From Diaporthe sp. PMI_573 (taxonomy: Eukaryota > Ascomycota > Sordariomycetes > Diaporthales > Diaporthaceae): a stretch of DNA of 64,000 nt. Numbering within the stretch: the first letter of the stretch is position 1; the number at the start of each line of letters is the position of its first letter. Of this stretch, positions 1 to 12,353 are shown piece after piece. The DNA is taken from contig JAJTUP010000002.1 in NCBI GenBank assembly GCA_021399435.1, positions 1,674,001 to 1,738,000 on the forward strand. Direction: 5' to 3'. A program made the position numbers and the translations under genes. Below the pieces are notes generated by a model. The model was not told the DNA's origin. It did no database searches and worked only from the letters and a program-made list of their open reading frames with translations.

Positions 1-3000
1 CCTTTTCTCGGAGGCTGACAGCGGGCGGTGCTTACTCACATGTTCTTTTGTCGGTTTGGCATCGTCAGATCCTGTACATAAAGGGAACATTATCGCATCT
101 TCTGTCTCACCTGACCCAAGGTTCTCCAAAATGCGATAGGCCATCGGCATGCGGCAGTGCGTCCAGCAAGTCGACATCACAGTCAGATTTGTCCACACCT
201 CAGAAGCAGTGTCAAGCAATGACTCTGCCGTGCCGCCGTGGGTAGCTAGCAGGCGCGGCTTGAGCTCTCACAATGTCGGCATCCCGACGGCTTGGTCAAC
301 ATCCGAGCATCTCTCGGGACATGTATTGGCAGGAAGCAGCGGCCGCTCGCTCGAGAAGACCTGTGTAACCGCTTCAAGCCGCAGGAGGCTGCATGAACTC
401 ACAAAGATACAGCCTCAATGGTCACTTCGCTTGTAGTGTACCTCTTGGGGACGCAGCGGGAAACCCGTTGGTGGCAGACGTGACCGAAGTAGAGTAGTTG
501 CTGGGCCGCGGCTCCGACGAAGGCGTCTAGGTGGTACTTGCACGGTGGTCGGGACGATGGCTTGGTCTGTTGCGCCCGGTGCCGCCTGTCATCGCCTTTG
601 GCGTCCTGTCTGCTGCCCGCGCGCCGGACCAACGTCCTTGACTGTTATTTTTCAGCAGCAGTTGGCACGAATCAGGGGACCCAAACGTCCCTGTGGGCTG
701 GCAAGCCACGCTGGCTGCATCTACATCGAGCACTTGTGCGTGCCTCGGGTTTGCACAGCCGTGATCACGGCGTCGCACAATTGCCTGCTCTTTCCGAAAC
801 TCCTTGCTGCCTAAGTAATGACGGCGCCTCGATCCTGCCATTGCGGGTGACGTGATGGTGCGCGGTTCTGGAATGAGCACCCAGTGGTGAAATTCATGCT
901 CCTCATCTTGTACGTGGCAGCCTTACGCTGCCTCGTGTACAATACGGCTTCCTGCTAATAAGCGACATTGCCACCGGGAAATAGAACACCTCATGGTCGT
1001 ATACTGTGTCTTGAGAAGTGCACACACCCTATCGCTTATTGGGCGAAAGATTTTGGGGGGGGGGGGCGAACGTCTTTGAGGGCATGAACGCGGCGCCCAA
1101 CCACAGGCATGTAGGAGACAAATCATCAATGTGCAAGCGAGTGTTGGAAATTCCGTATGCGTCATTGTCTCTGGACTCACGACAAGCCCCTAGAACTCTA
1201 GAGATTTGCGACTAAGTTGCAGGTACCATGAGATCCCGGTGTTGGTATCTATGATGTGACGAGATGTCGACGAAATCCCCCACCCCCTCCTCTCCTTGCC
1301 ATGCTGTGCGTCGCTGTGAAGGTCTCTCGGATGTATGTTACACTGCACGGAACAAAACAAGACTTGAGCGACGGGAAGTGCCAGGTAAAGTAGCCTGCAT
1401 TGCCCTGGGCTTCTGTCAAGTCTCGCGTCAGAAGTAATCTCTCATTTGCTTTTTGTCGTGAATCAAAGTCCAGGATTCTGACAGAATTACCGCCAGTCTG
1501 GAGTGATCTAGATACGCCCGATGAGATGATCGGGGAGGCCAAGGGTTCGTACGGATACCCAGGTCTGGGCTTGTACGGGGACTCCTGCCGTTGGCAGTTG
1601 AGATGCAGCAAGGCGGGTACAGCAGGCTTGCCCCGTTGATTCTCTGCCCTAGCCTTTTGAAGCAGCCGGCGGATTGCTTTCAAACACTCGCCCCTGGTGC
1701 ATTCCAAGGTTTTCAGAAATCTTTACGGACATCCTTTTGTCGGGCAGTGCAAGGCGGCAAGGCAAGTAAGTAGTTCCGACTGGGATGTCATTGCCGCCAG
1801 AGCACAAGATGCCTTGTCCTGCAGCATAATGGAGGCGGCACAAGATGTGTATCGCACAGAGGCAAGATGCTGCATTCCGCTGTCCTTGCAGGGTGTCTTG
1901 AGAGGTTCATATACGAGATACGTGTTCCTTTGTAGCCCTGGCTTGCATGGGTTTGAATCGGACAAAGTGCCTCGCGAGATTGTGGTGCAAGTTTGTGCCT
2001 TTGAGGTGCCACCAAGGTAGTGGTGTTCGTTGCTCGTTGCTCGTTGCGTACTGGTACAGCAGGGTGCAGCAGGTGCACAGACTGTGGATGCCGTCACGTC
2101 AACGTCGAATCGTGCTGTGTCATGAAGTCGTGCGCTTGTGACACTCGGAGAGTTTTCGAGCTTGTCCGCTGCTTCCAACATCTCACAAGCACGAGGTGGC
2201 TGTCTTGGAAAGGGCAATTGACGGGAAGTTGCGAAGTGCTGTTCTCATCGGGACAATGTTTTCATTAGGCGTGAAGCCAACACTGACGACAACAAAAGGA
2301 TTCGGCCAACTTCACCGGTAGCTACCGGTCTGCAAAACCATGGGTTGGCTACTGCCGCTCCACACGAGCACCACGGATGCATGCTGACGGAGTTCCATAT
2401 TGATGTGTCTGACAGAAACTTCCCGTGAACACTCAGTGGCAGCAGGCCTCGTCTCTCGCTCGGTCGACGCAGATCCGGTGACAGTCCTACGGACCGCGCT
2501 CACAGCGAGACGAGGGAATTACTTATAAAATCCACCATGGCTTCTCACGTCCGCTTCAGCGACGGGGCTGTCCTCCGGTTCCATGGTAGATGCTTTCCAG
2601 CTCTTTGGTCGCACTTTGCTGAGAGTGTAGTTTAGCATCAGGCGGTAATGCGATGAATCAAAGGCAGTGCCCATCTCCTTATTTCGAACGAGGAAGTCTG
2701 GCCTTGCAACGCTTGTTGCTTCTTCCAATGTGACAGGTGGAAAGCCTCTGCTTCTTTAAGCAACGAAGGGCTTGCCGCCGAGCCTTAAACCATGCAAGGT
2801 TGACGGTTGACAGCTGCTTGTGCCCCCTCCCCAGATTCCGTGGCCCCCAAGAACATGCAGGCTGCAATGCAATGACCTAAATACATTGACGGGGCGGGCA
2901 ACTATCCATGGATGCTCTGAAAACACCGTCCAGTCGTTTCTCCATACAGTAGTACCAGTCAGACAAAAGCAGGTGTCATGTTTCTGGCGGTTGCTAGGAC

Positions 3001-5802
3001 CATTGAACTTGATCCAGGCGAAGACCCAAGCGACCAAAGACAGGCTGGTAAGGCTCTGGGAAATCTGACGTATCTGTGGATGTTGGCCGCAGAACGCTGC
3101 ACTAGATTTGCTTCATCACGGGATGCTCAAGCGCGTGGAGCTCGTGGCGAGCAGCCTCTGCGGGGGGCACAGCCGAGTCGAGAAGGAGAGCACGCATCGT
3201 TGTACATATCTCGCTTGTGATTCTGCAAGTGGGAGGCGAGCCGGAGGAAAGGTCGCGGTAGCGAAGAGATTTGATTTTATGCGGTCATGACCGGATCTGA
3301 GTGGAAACACGGCTATCTCTCGCGGGACCCAGTGTCTGCAGATCAAGCCCCGTAGTGATCGGTGCCGTGATTTGACAGCTCTCGATGGACATCTTTCCCA
3401 GATCGGCAGCTGTTCCCGGCCGCCTTGGGACTTTTACCCTGTAAGCATTGTCATCGAGGATCGTGTGCAGGGGCACCGGGAGGGGGGAGGGGTGGGCACT
3501 CGAGCCGGATTAGGTCTACCAGGTCGAATGATTCGAGATCACAAGGTCACCCGCGGGTGGCCCCATCGTGTCGATACAGTTCACACAAACCCCATCCTGA
3601 GCGGTCAGGATTTGGATTCAGATTCAGGATGTGACAATTCCACACCGTTGTCATCAAAGTCTCCATGCCTTGTGTGGGGACTGGAGTTCTCGCCAAGAAG
3701 CTCCCACAGCCCGTGATCGTCTCTCAGGCGTCGAGATAGAATGTGATCATCGGGGAGGACAGTGAGCTGGAGTCAAGCGCACGACGCTGGGTGATTCCCC
3801 CCCCCCGGGGGGAGGGGCAATTGTGACCGTTTTCAGTGTACCTGCATTTAAGTTCAGCATTGTCGTCACTTTCAGAAACGCGATGAAGCAGATCAAAGGT
3901 TGCCGTCCGAGACGATGGACGAGGTGGCCAGACAGAAAGCTTACCATCATTGCCCTCCGCATCAGACAGCGACGCGGAGGCACCGGCGGCGGGGGCTTCA
4001 CCGACAACCCTGTGGTGCTTTCACTGGTTGTACAGTACATTCATAATCCGTACTCCCTTTTGTCCGACGCGATCGGAAAGGGCCCACACAGTCCGGAAAG
4101 AAGACGTGGGGCACAGCCTTTCCTGAAATCTTCTCGAAGCTTGAAGGGAGGAGCCTGTTGGATGGATCCAAGGGGCCGAGTCGTTGCAGTATCAGGGGCA
4201 AAAGCTGCGATCCCAAAGTGGATGCCACAGATCCAACAGCAACAGGGGCATCGCGAACCTTAACGCGGGTGCAAACAGCTGTCAAACAAGGGCCCCACAC
4301 CTTGCCCGCGGGTGAGCGGTGACGACAAAGTGGCAGGTCAGGATCTGACGAGGTCCGCCCTGCCACGTCGTGTTACTGCCGTGGGGTTCCGGACTGCCGG
4401 ATGGGCTCCCGTCCAAGACAATTTCCCCCCTTTGTACTGTAGAGCCTCACTGTGTTTGTAGGCATCTGCATCGAGAACAAGATGAGCTGAGTATTGCATA
4501 ACAAGATCCGCTATGAATTTTCCAAGGTTCTTCAGAGAAGTAAACGTCAGATGCTGCGTACGAGGTAATCGAGATCGGGATTTAGACCCGCAGATTGTGA
4601 CAGGACGCAGTGGCAGGGTCCAGACGAGCCCAATCTAGATTGTGGCCGGAGGTCCATGTTCTCGTCGGCTTGAATCAAAAATCCAATGTCTTCGTGTCAT
4701 TCTGCCTCCGCCCAGGAGGCGCAGCCGCCCTGTGTCTGGAACAGCTGTACTAGCAGAGGCCACGGACGTCGGTGCTCCCCCGAACCTCAACAAACCAATC
4801 GCGATTTGCTGAAATGTAGTGCGAAGTGGGCGGAGGTAACCGTGGGTGACCAGGCTTCCAAGCGCTCCCCGGAGCCGTGTGGAGCCTACACTGACATTGA
4901 GCTTCCATCACAGCATTGGCGTCTCTGCACCGACCTGGTTACTTTCGTCGCTTCTTTTTTGCGTGGATAATAATTTTACAGCTGAACTGAACAAGATGGT
5001 CATTTTGGTGCTGGGAAATTGATCCGAGCAACTTGCGTGGGAGGCAGGCGACCCTTGAGAGCTGGTAGGTTTCTCACCAATCTCGCAATTCCGTGATGGG
5101 CTATTCACACGAGGTCCGAGAGAGCTGGCATGGGGCGCGGTCTTGCAGTATCTTCCTTCTATAGCGGCGGTTGTAAAGACCTGGATTCCTGGTGCGGTGG
5201 TAGTGGATCTGTGTTTCGACAGGCGTGCATTGAGCTGCGTTGCACTGTACGACGCGAGTCGCAAAATCTCCGTGATGCCAGATGGACCCCGTCAGATCGC
5301 TTTGCTGGGATGAGTTTCGTATGGATATTGCCGAGTACCAATGTGTTACTGGGTCCAGTGGTGAGGCGAATCGTTGCCGATTGCAGCTTGGTGGTTGTCC
5401 GAACCCCCCATAAGCGCTCTGTTGCTCAACTCGATCGCTGACACATCCAACACTATCGCGGAGCTTTATACCAGCTTTGGCAACTCTACGCCCGTCGTTG
5501 TAGGCCGGCTCACAGCTATTTTGAGACCATCCTGGAGATCCCAGCTTGCCGGCGTCAAAGCGGTTAAACTCCAAGTAGGCGGCAGCAAACCCCAATACCA
5601 CCTGCCCTCAGCATCTACGGCGGAGTCACTGTTTCTGCCAGGGCTCATGACACGGAAGGGATTTGGCTCAGTGAAGAAAGCACACAGTGTTCCGGCAACC
5701 AGGTTTCCGTGCTCACAGCAGCTACCGCCATTCGAGGGCCCGAGCCGCAAGAGGGGAAGGGTCGTAGATCACATCAATCAAGGAGTATTTTCATCCCAAC
5801 CG
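1..5802. other. Left gene-free stretch
   Basis: No recognisable gene in this stretch. Open frames on both strands are short (up to about 170 codons), overlap one another and resemble no protein family I know. A few C- or G-rich runs occur (for example near 1052-1066 and 3798-3812). On the minus strand from about 5750 down to 4900 there are fragmentary frames that could be continuations of the possible gene relic at 5803-6468, but I could not join them convincingly. I see no tRNA, rRNA or transposon ends. Confidence 0.5.
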
Positions 5803-6468
5803 TCATGTGGCGATCCCGTAGTATCGTGTCATCGGGGGTGCAACGGGGTCCTCTGCAACGGCGATGCAGCGTGCTCCTTCAGGCGAAACAAAGAGCCACC
5901 AATCGCCCGAACGCGCACTCCAGATTGTTTCTTGCATTTGGTGCTCGGCACAAGACTGTTGCACAACACAGCGTAGCGCATAATGGAAATCCAAACGAGA
6001 ATGTCCGTGGCTAACCATCCTTCGTCCCGGAAGTGGCCTGATCATTGGGATGGAGAAAAATAGTGCCCGCTGGGCGATATGTGTGTCAAAAACGGTTGGA
6101 ATCTTGCTGTCGTAGATAGCCGCACTCGTGATAGGATTATCCTTGTTGACAGATGTGTCCCCCGGGGTCAGGCACGAACACGATTTCTGCAGGAGGACTG
6201 CATCGGGTCAGCCACCAACCATCTTGCATGTCACCTTTTACTCTCGCTGTGACGCCCAGGATGCTCGATTGAGCAAGAGTGGTCATGGTTTGTTGCCGGA
6301 ACTCGGGTCTCATGACCTTCAAGATCTTGGTTCGTCCCAAGGTATATGTTTCGACAAGCATACGGTTCTTACACTCGAGATACTCCCGCTCGTAATCTTG
6401 ATGCGATAGGAGCCAGTCGCTTCGAGTCGCGGACCCATGCTCTGGCTCTGGCTCTGGCTCTGGCTATT
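5803..6468 (-). pseudogene. Possible gene relic or unrecognised gene fragment
   Basis: Two open segments on the minus strand, 6468-6242 and 6186-5803, lie in the same reading phase. They are separated by a 55-bp stretch (6241-6187) with a GTAAAA donor, a GGCTGAC branch-like site and a CTGCAG acceptor. This is the size of the verified introns elsewhere in the window. Joined, they read about 200 residues without a stop. The first part looks protein-like, with an acidic-proline PEPEPE run followed by a charged segment (SHQDYEREYLECKNRM). Upstream the frame is closed by a TAG at about 6469-6471, and downstream by a TGA at 5805. No clean start or family match is visible, and further protein-like fragments appear in other frames below 5800. 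A decayed gene fits best. A real gene with more introns, or chance, remains possible. Confidence 0.25.
6440..6464. repeat. (CTCTGG)n hexanucleotide repeat
   Basis: About four tandem copies of a six-base CTCTGG unit. On the minus strand they encode the alternating Pro-Glu run at the start of the possible gene relic. Confidence 0.8.
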
Positions 6469-9400
6469 TTTGTAGCAGAATCATTCGGACACAATTGCAA
6501 GCATATACCCGAGGCGTGACTGGAGTGTGTGAATGTACGTAAGTCATGTTCGGGATTACACCAGTGGGGGTCTAATTTATCCGCTGTCGTTTTCTCAGTG
6601 CGTCTAAAAGTGCCTGGATAGGCTTTCCGCGGGACTGCGCGACACAGCTTGACAAGAGCGCCGTTGAAGAGCGCCGGGCCCCAGACAAGCTTCCCCCCAG
6701 CATGATTTAGCTGGAGCTTGCGCAAGTCCTGTCGCAAAACTGAGCAGATGGATGCGACGTGTATTGCTCTCGTTCCGCGACGGCGTTCGGACCCATGGAC
6801 CAAGGTTTGCAAAAGGATCTTGCGGGGAACTCAAAATGCCGCGCGACAACAGACTTCAGGATCGCCTGCTCAGTGCCGGCCCTGAGGTTTTTGCCCGATA
6901 GGCTGCCGCAGGTGGCCTGTTGTTGGGTTGAAACACGTTACCGCAGATCTGAGAGAAAGTTTGAGGCTGCCAGATCTGGTCAGCATCTTGGGTCGATTCG
7001 GCCCATCCAGCCGCTCACGGCCCTGCAGAAATATGCTCCAAGGGCCGTCTCATGGGCACGGTTTGATTTGACGCGTGCAGCTCTCAAGAGTCTGTTGTCG
7101 TTGTCAGCGGTTCTCGCGGGCTGAGTTTGGTGCCAGGTGCTGCAGGTAGGTGCCCTGAACCCGAGTGGGCCTGCCCCGTGTTAGCCTCGCCGCCAACCGC
7201 GAACTGAAGCTTGGCTGTCCCCAAAAGCTCAAACTCGAATCGAGGTGACTGTGAATGCCCGGGGACTCGTCCTCGGTGACGGACGGCTAGGCTTTATGCT
7301 TTCAAAGCTGACATCGAGAGGTCACCTTCTCGGTGGGGACATTTTGAAGTCTCAGCTCCGGGCCTCAGACTTCCCAGCCCGTCCAGGTGCAGCATTGAAC
7401 TTGCGCGCATGCCAAATGTTGGCAGCTGATAGTTGAGGGTGTGAGGAGCCCAAAAGGCCCGATGTTGGACGGGAACAGATGCCTTGTGGTGTGTGTGACC
7501 ACGATAGCGTATACGTATGTAGCGACTGGCAAGTACAGACGGCACAGCAAGCCAATTGTCAAGAAGCGGAATCATGTGCTTGCTGGTAGTACATGGGCGG
7601 AATCTCGGGCGCCTGGGAAGGAAAGAGAGCCAGCCAGTTGCAATGGCGATGGCAACTTGTTCATATATGCTCCTGCTTCCCCATTCGGGAAGATGAAGAA
7701 AACTGCCGTGACCCCGGACGTGGAAAGTGTCGTCGTTTGAGAACGGAATCCGAGAGGGAGGCGTGCTTCAGACCATGCCATCTCATAGGGCCGTGGCCTG
7801 GCGGTCGCCTCGACAGCCACTCCCATCAGCTCACCGCAGTCCTGCGGCGTGGCGGATCGCGAGACGGACATGTTGGATACGCAGCAAGCGCAACGTCGGC
7901 CACGGATGCCATGTCGGACCTGCGCTGACCGGCTCCCGCTCCCGAGGGGGATGTTCGAGCTTCCACCGGCACGCTTCCGGGACATGCAACTGTTGGTTCG
8001 GCCACTGCACAATGCACACCGTTGATCATTCCACGCTCCTTTCGCAACGTCTTGATTTGACGTCAGGCGCGAGCAGTTCCAAGGTTCGCAAGCGAAGATG
8101 GAACGGCGCTAGAACAGCCGGAGAAATCGACGTCCCAAGGGCGTGTCGGAGCGCCTCTGTCCTTACAGTGGTCAACCGTGTACTGTGTACCCAGCACGGG
8201 GCATGGTCATGGTCGCTTGGCTGTGAGATCCAAGATGCTAGCCGGATCGGGCCTGCAGATGGGGCCAACACTGCCTAGATCGGCCCCAGGCCTCGCAAAT
8301 GTACAGAGCAGTACTGTGTATTCACTGCCCCTTTCGCCCACCAGGTCTGCGCCACGAACACCCGTTCCACCTGCCGGATGGATGGACAGACGCCATGGTA
8401 TGCTCTCCATCATCGCAACCACGGCAGATGCTAGGAATAATTCTTTCAAACCATTCCGCCTCGCTTGTTGCTCACCGGGTCGAGGAACTTGTGGCTAGTC
8501 GCGCTGCGCTAAAAGGCCAGGCCTCGTGGTCGCGGCACAGGACTTGCGGATATGGCAAGTCTTGACGAGTAGTAGCCTTGGGACTAGATGGGCAGTGAAG
8601 CAGTGCATCCTGCGCAGAGCGGAGCAGAGCAAAGAGTCGAGTCCAGATGTAGACCTTCCTACATGGCAGCAATGCAATGCAAGCCGCCCACCATTCTGAC
8701 GACACCATCATAACCACCACCACCACCTCAATCGAAATGCAGGCAGGCACACCTTCGATCCAGCTGTCAGAAAGGCGTGCATCGGGTCGGGTCCAATTAC
8801 CACGTCGCTTGCTGGCCCCTGTCCCCTGAAGCCCGCCCTGTGCGTGGCCGATCCAGTGCCAATGCCAGTGTCACCCACAAAAAATGGCACCACTTTCATG
8901 TCAAGAGAGATGAGAGATTACCGCTCCTGCATGTTGGCCCCTGCTATCATGCTAGGCAATCGAGATACTATCGACAGTACAGCGATCTCTCCTGCTCACT
9001 GTCCCGGCTCCCAGATTGGGCCCTGGGCCCGATGGCACGCTGTTCGGCCATAGTTCCCATCTTGTCCATTCGACACGAGCCGCCTCGTCTGCCACTCGGC
9101 CGCGGGTCGCCACCTCGTGGTTGGCTATTAGTGGGCGGACAGTCTCACGGCATGTGCTGCGACACGGTGCTGTGGGTGATCTGCCTCTGTCCTGTCCTTG
9201 TTATCCAACGTCTCGAAACATCGGCTGGGGACGTCCATCTCTGTCCTGTCGTCGTCACCCCCCGCCGCGTGCGGGCGAGCGTGTCCTGCGTTGTCACCCT
9301 CCCCCACCCGGGCCCATCTCGTCCATCTGCCCGCCCCAACCTCCGCGCCAGATCACGCACATCAGGGAGACGACAGGTGAGACGGCGTGGGGACGGGAGC

Positions 9401-9549
9401 GACACAGGCTGACAGAGAGCTCTGCCTCCGGGCCTTACTCGCGCGGGCAAGCCGTCTCCGGCCGAGCCCAGACAGCCATGTTGCCTCGAGCTCGGGCGCA
9501 GAAAAGTTTGCGATCTCCCCGGGATCTCAACGCGACAAGTCTACCTGTC

Positions 9550-9591
9550 GCAGCGCAGCAGCAGAGCGCAGCAGCAGAGCGCAGCAGAGCA
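9550..9591. repeat. CAG/GAGCGCAGCAG short repeat
   Basis: Imperfect tandem copies of CAGCAGAGCG-type units. No gene is associated with them. Confidence 0.7.
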
Positions 9592-10859
9592 CGGCAGGGT
9601 AGGGGCCAAAGGGGATGGATTGGCTGCGACCTTGCCAAACTCAACCACGTTCCATCTGCTCAAGATATATATATACCTTGCGACCCTGCGCGCCGGCTCA
9701 ACGCTTGCTAGTGGCTACGCCTGGCTGGCAGCAACCGGCCTCTCGCCGTGATGTTTCTCCCTGTCACGAGATGCCTTCAATCCTACTCAGGGCCACTTCT
9801 AAGGGATGAGGGCCAGGCCGCACCGTGCCGTACCGTACCAGACATTTACTTACCACTCTTTGCCTGACTTGCAGCGGCGACTGTGACCTTCCACTGCTGC
9901 GCCAGACCCCCCGTGGCAGATCGGGATCTCCTTTTCTGCGCCTGGAGGCCCAGACCCGCTTGCGCCTTGCGACTGGCAGGCCGCGGGGGCCGTTGGGACA
10001 AGTGGTGCCGTGCTCCTTGGGTTTCTCAAGGATGACAACCTCACAGTGACACGAATGCAGACAAACAGACAGGCAGATACAAGTAGATAGATGGGCAGGC
10101 AGAGGCATACAACAGCGGGCAGACTGACAGAGCCGACAGAAGAGGAGGATGAAGTATCCAGGGCGTCCTGATCCATGACCAGGGCTGCTCTCGTCCAACA
10201 AGCCTGACCCTGCCCCATAACATCAGCCCTGTGCTATAAGTGCATGAACATGTACTGTACGGATTGCGGATAGATACCAGGAACAGGAACACAGCTCACT
10301 GCTGAGGCCAACAGCGCGATCACCCCCCTCCCCCCTCCCCCCTGGGAGAACCTTCTCCCCCACCTCACGCCAATCTGTCCTGTCGTGGCACTAGCTCAGT
10401 GCAGGGATTCTCGTTTCTGCTCCTCCCAGATTGCCCCGGTTTTCCACCCATCGACATCTCATGTGCATGAGCAGGGAACAGGGCTCCTGGACATCGGTGA
10501 GGCGCCTGGGGCCCACCCCTGCGCGGTGTCGTGGTGCGTGCCTCTGGCGCAGGTCGGCAGGGGAGAGTATTGACCATGTATCTTTTCTGGCCTGTACTTG
10601 TACGGGTACGCCTGTACACGGTACGTACCTCCAGAGGACCCCTGCCGCGCAGATACATACTCGGTCTACTTATTACCTATCCAGCACCAACTGAGCATGG
10701 GGACCGCAAAACTGCCCAGATGGGGTGGACTGCACTTGCACTGGACCGTACGGTACTGTGGACTTTATCTATTCCTTGCTGGACGTGAACGGCCTTGCGC
10801 CTTGCCCCAGCGCCCCCCAAAACCAGACAAATCGCACCTCGAGTTTCTCATCCCAGGCC

Positions 10860-12353
10860 TGCCTTCCCTCTTGTTTATTAAATCTTAGCCTTGTATCCTT
10901 TTCGTCGGCAACCTGGACAAGTGCCTTCTTTCCCCTCCCTCTCTGCAGCCAGTTTAATGGTAATTGTTATTATTATCGATGCGATCCCGCCCCGTCCGCA
11001 CCTCTGGCCTGACCTCTGACCTCTGACTTCTCTGACCTGCCACCTTCCTGCGTTGCTTGCTTGCCAGTGTGCGTGCGTGCCTCGCCCACACGCCGCCCAC
11101 TCTACGCCTACGTCCACCAAACCACACGTCCAAACCCCTTCGATCTGGCTGGATCTGGATCTGGATCTGAAATCAGATCTGGCGCCTCTCCCACACGTGG
11201 CGAACCCACATCGGCAACGGCCCTTCTTCATACTCGTCCGCACCATAACCCGGCTCCAGGCGCCTTTGAGCAGTTGCAGTTGCGGTGACTCGGCTACGTC
11301 AAGAGTTGCAATTGCCCTCTGCACCATCGCAACCTTGGAAAGAGCACTCCGGCCCTCCCCCGCATACGAGTCGGGCTGCATTCTCAATCACCACCGACGG
11401 GCAGTAGATCCTATTTTGACTTTGTCACTTGGCCGAACCTTCCCACCCGCACGATCCGTGGTGGTTCGCCTGAAACCTTCGAAAGGAGCTGCCGCCGCCG
11501 CGCACACGACGCTTCATTCAAACACTGTTTTGCTCCCGACCTGCCACAGCCACACCGGCGCATATCTGCGGAGCCAGGACACACAATCACCACCTCCCCG
11601 TTCCCTATCACATCCTGGTGACCGCACCTCCTGTTTCTCACCCCGCTGGCACTGGGACCCCCCCCCAACTCGGATCGCAACCGTGCTTCCCTGAAAGGCT
11701 AACGGCATCTGCCCTGTGATCTTTCACACCCACCACCCGACTGCCCACCGCCTGTCGGCTCGACTGACTCACCTTGGTTTAAGCAACGATCTTCCGCTGG
11801 CTTCATCAAAAAGCTAATCTGTGGTCCAAGCTCTGACCCACTACTCGCGTCGAACAGTGTTGGAGTTTTCGACTTCACTCGCCACTAAACTCGCTCTTGA
11901 GCCTCATTCGGACAGGCGTCCTAGGGAAGCTTTCCGGGCTTGTAACCTCCTGTTCTTGCAAGCTCAGCACACCCCTGGAACCAAAACCCTGCGTGTTTGA
12001 CCAGAGAGTGTGTGCGTTTGTGCGTGTGAAGTTGCCCGCCGCCTATCATTAAGCCCTCTTGCAACGCGCTGCCGGCTTTGCGATAATTTCGGTCGTGATT
12101 TTCTCGCCTGGTCAACCTCGCTCGGGTTGAACTCTGACAGGAGCTAACCAACCGACCCCACGGCAATCGGAGGCTAGGCATCTATCTTGATCGAGTCGGA
12201 TCGAGTTGCGAGATCAAACAGTGACCCCCCTTAGTCATTGCAAGCTTTGCATACTCCTGCAGCGTGGATCGTTGTGCCGTCAGATGAATTAGGCTGGGCA
12301 CATCGCATTGAAGCGCCGGGGTGTTGACACGACTGTCTTGATCCTGTCCCGTT
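10860..12353 (+). promoter_or_regulatory. Probable promoter and 5' leader of nsdD
   Basis: The 1.5 kb directly upstream of the first nsdD coding exon is strongly pyrimidine-rich on the coding strand, with many C-rich and CT-rich tracts, and has no coding-like open frame. NsdD-type genes are known for long regulatory upstream regions. Several ATGs lie upstream of 12354, so upstream open frames or additional leader introns are possible. No transcription start can be fixed from sequence alone. Confidence 0.35.

Larger units (their letters stand above)
6469..12353. other. Gene-free upstream region of nsdD
   Basis: No recognisable gene. The longest frames (231 codons at 9016-9711, 211 codons at 8777-9412) are proline/arginine/serine-rich, overlap other frames and look like products of GC-rich DNA. 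The segment holds three copies of the palindromic nonamer GTACNGTAC (9830, 10252, 10748), a TATA-like run at about 9667-9677 and a C-rich block at 10321-10343. The right end, from about 10.9 kb onward, is pyrimidine-rich on the plus strand, as expected of a fungal promoter and transcribed leader. Confidence 0.5.

Noticed and set aside
9016..9711. 231-codon plus-strand open frame upstream of nsdD
   Set aside because: Pro/Arg/Ser-rich product of C-rich DNA; neighbouring frames are equally open and no family features are seen.
10385..10450. tRNA-like A-box string TAGCTCAGTGCAGG
   Set aside because: No matching B box or cloverleaf pairing downstream.
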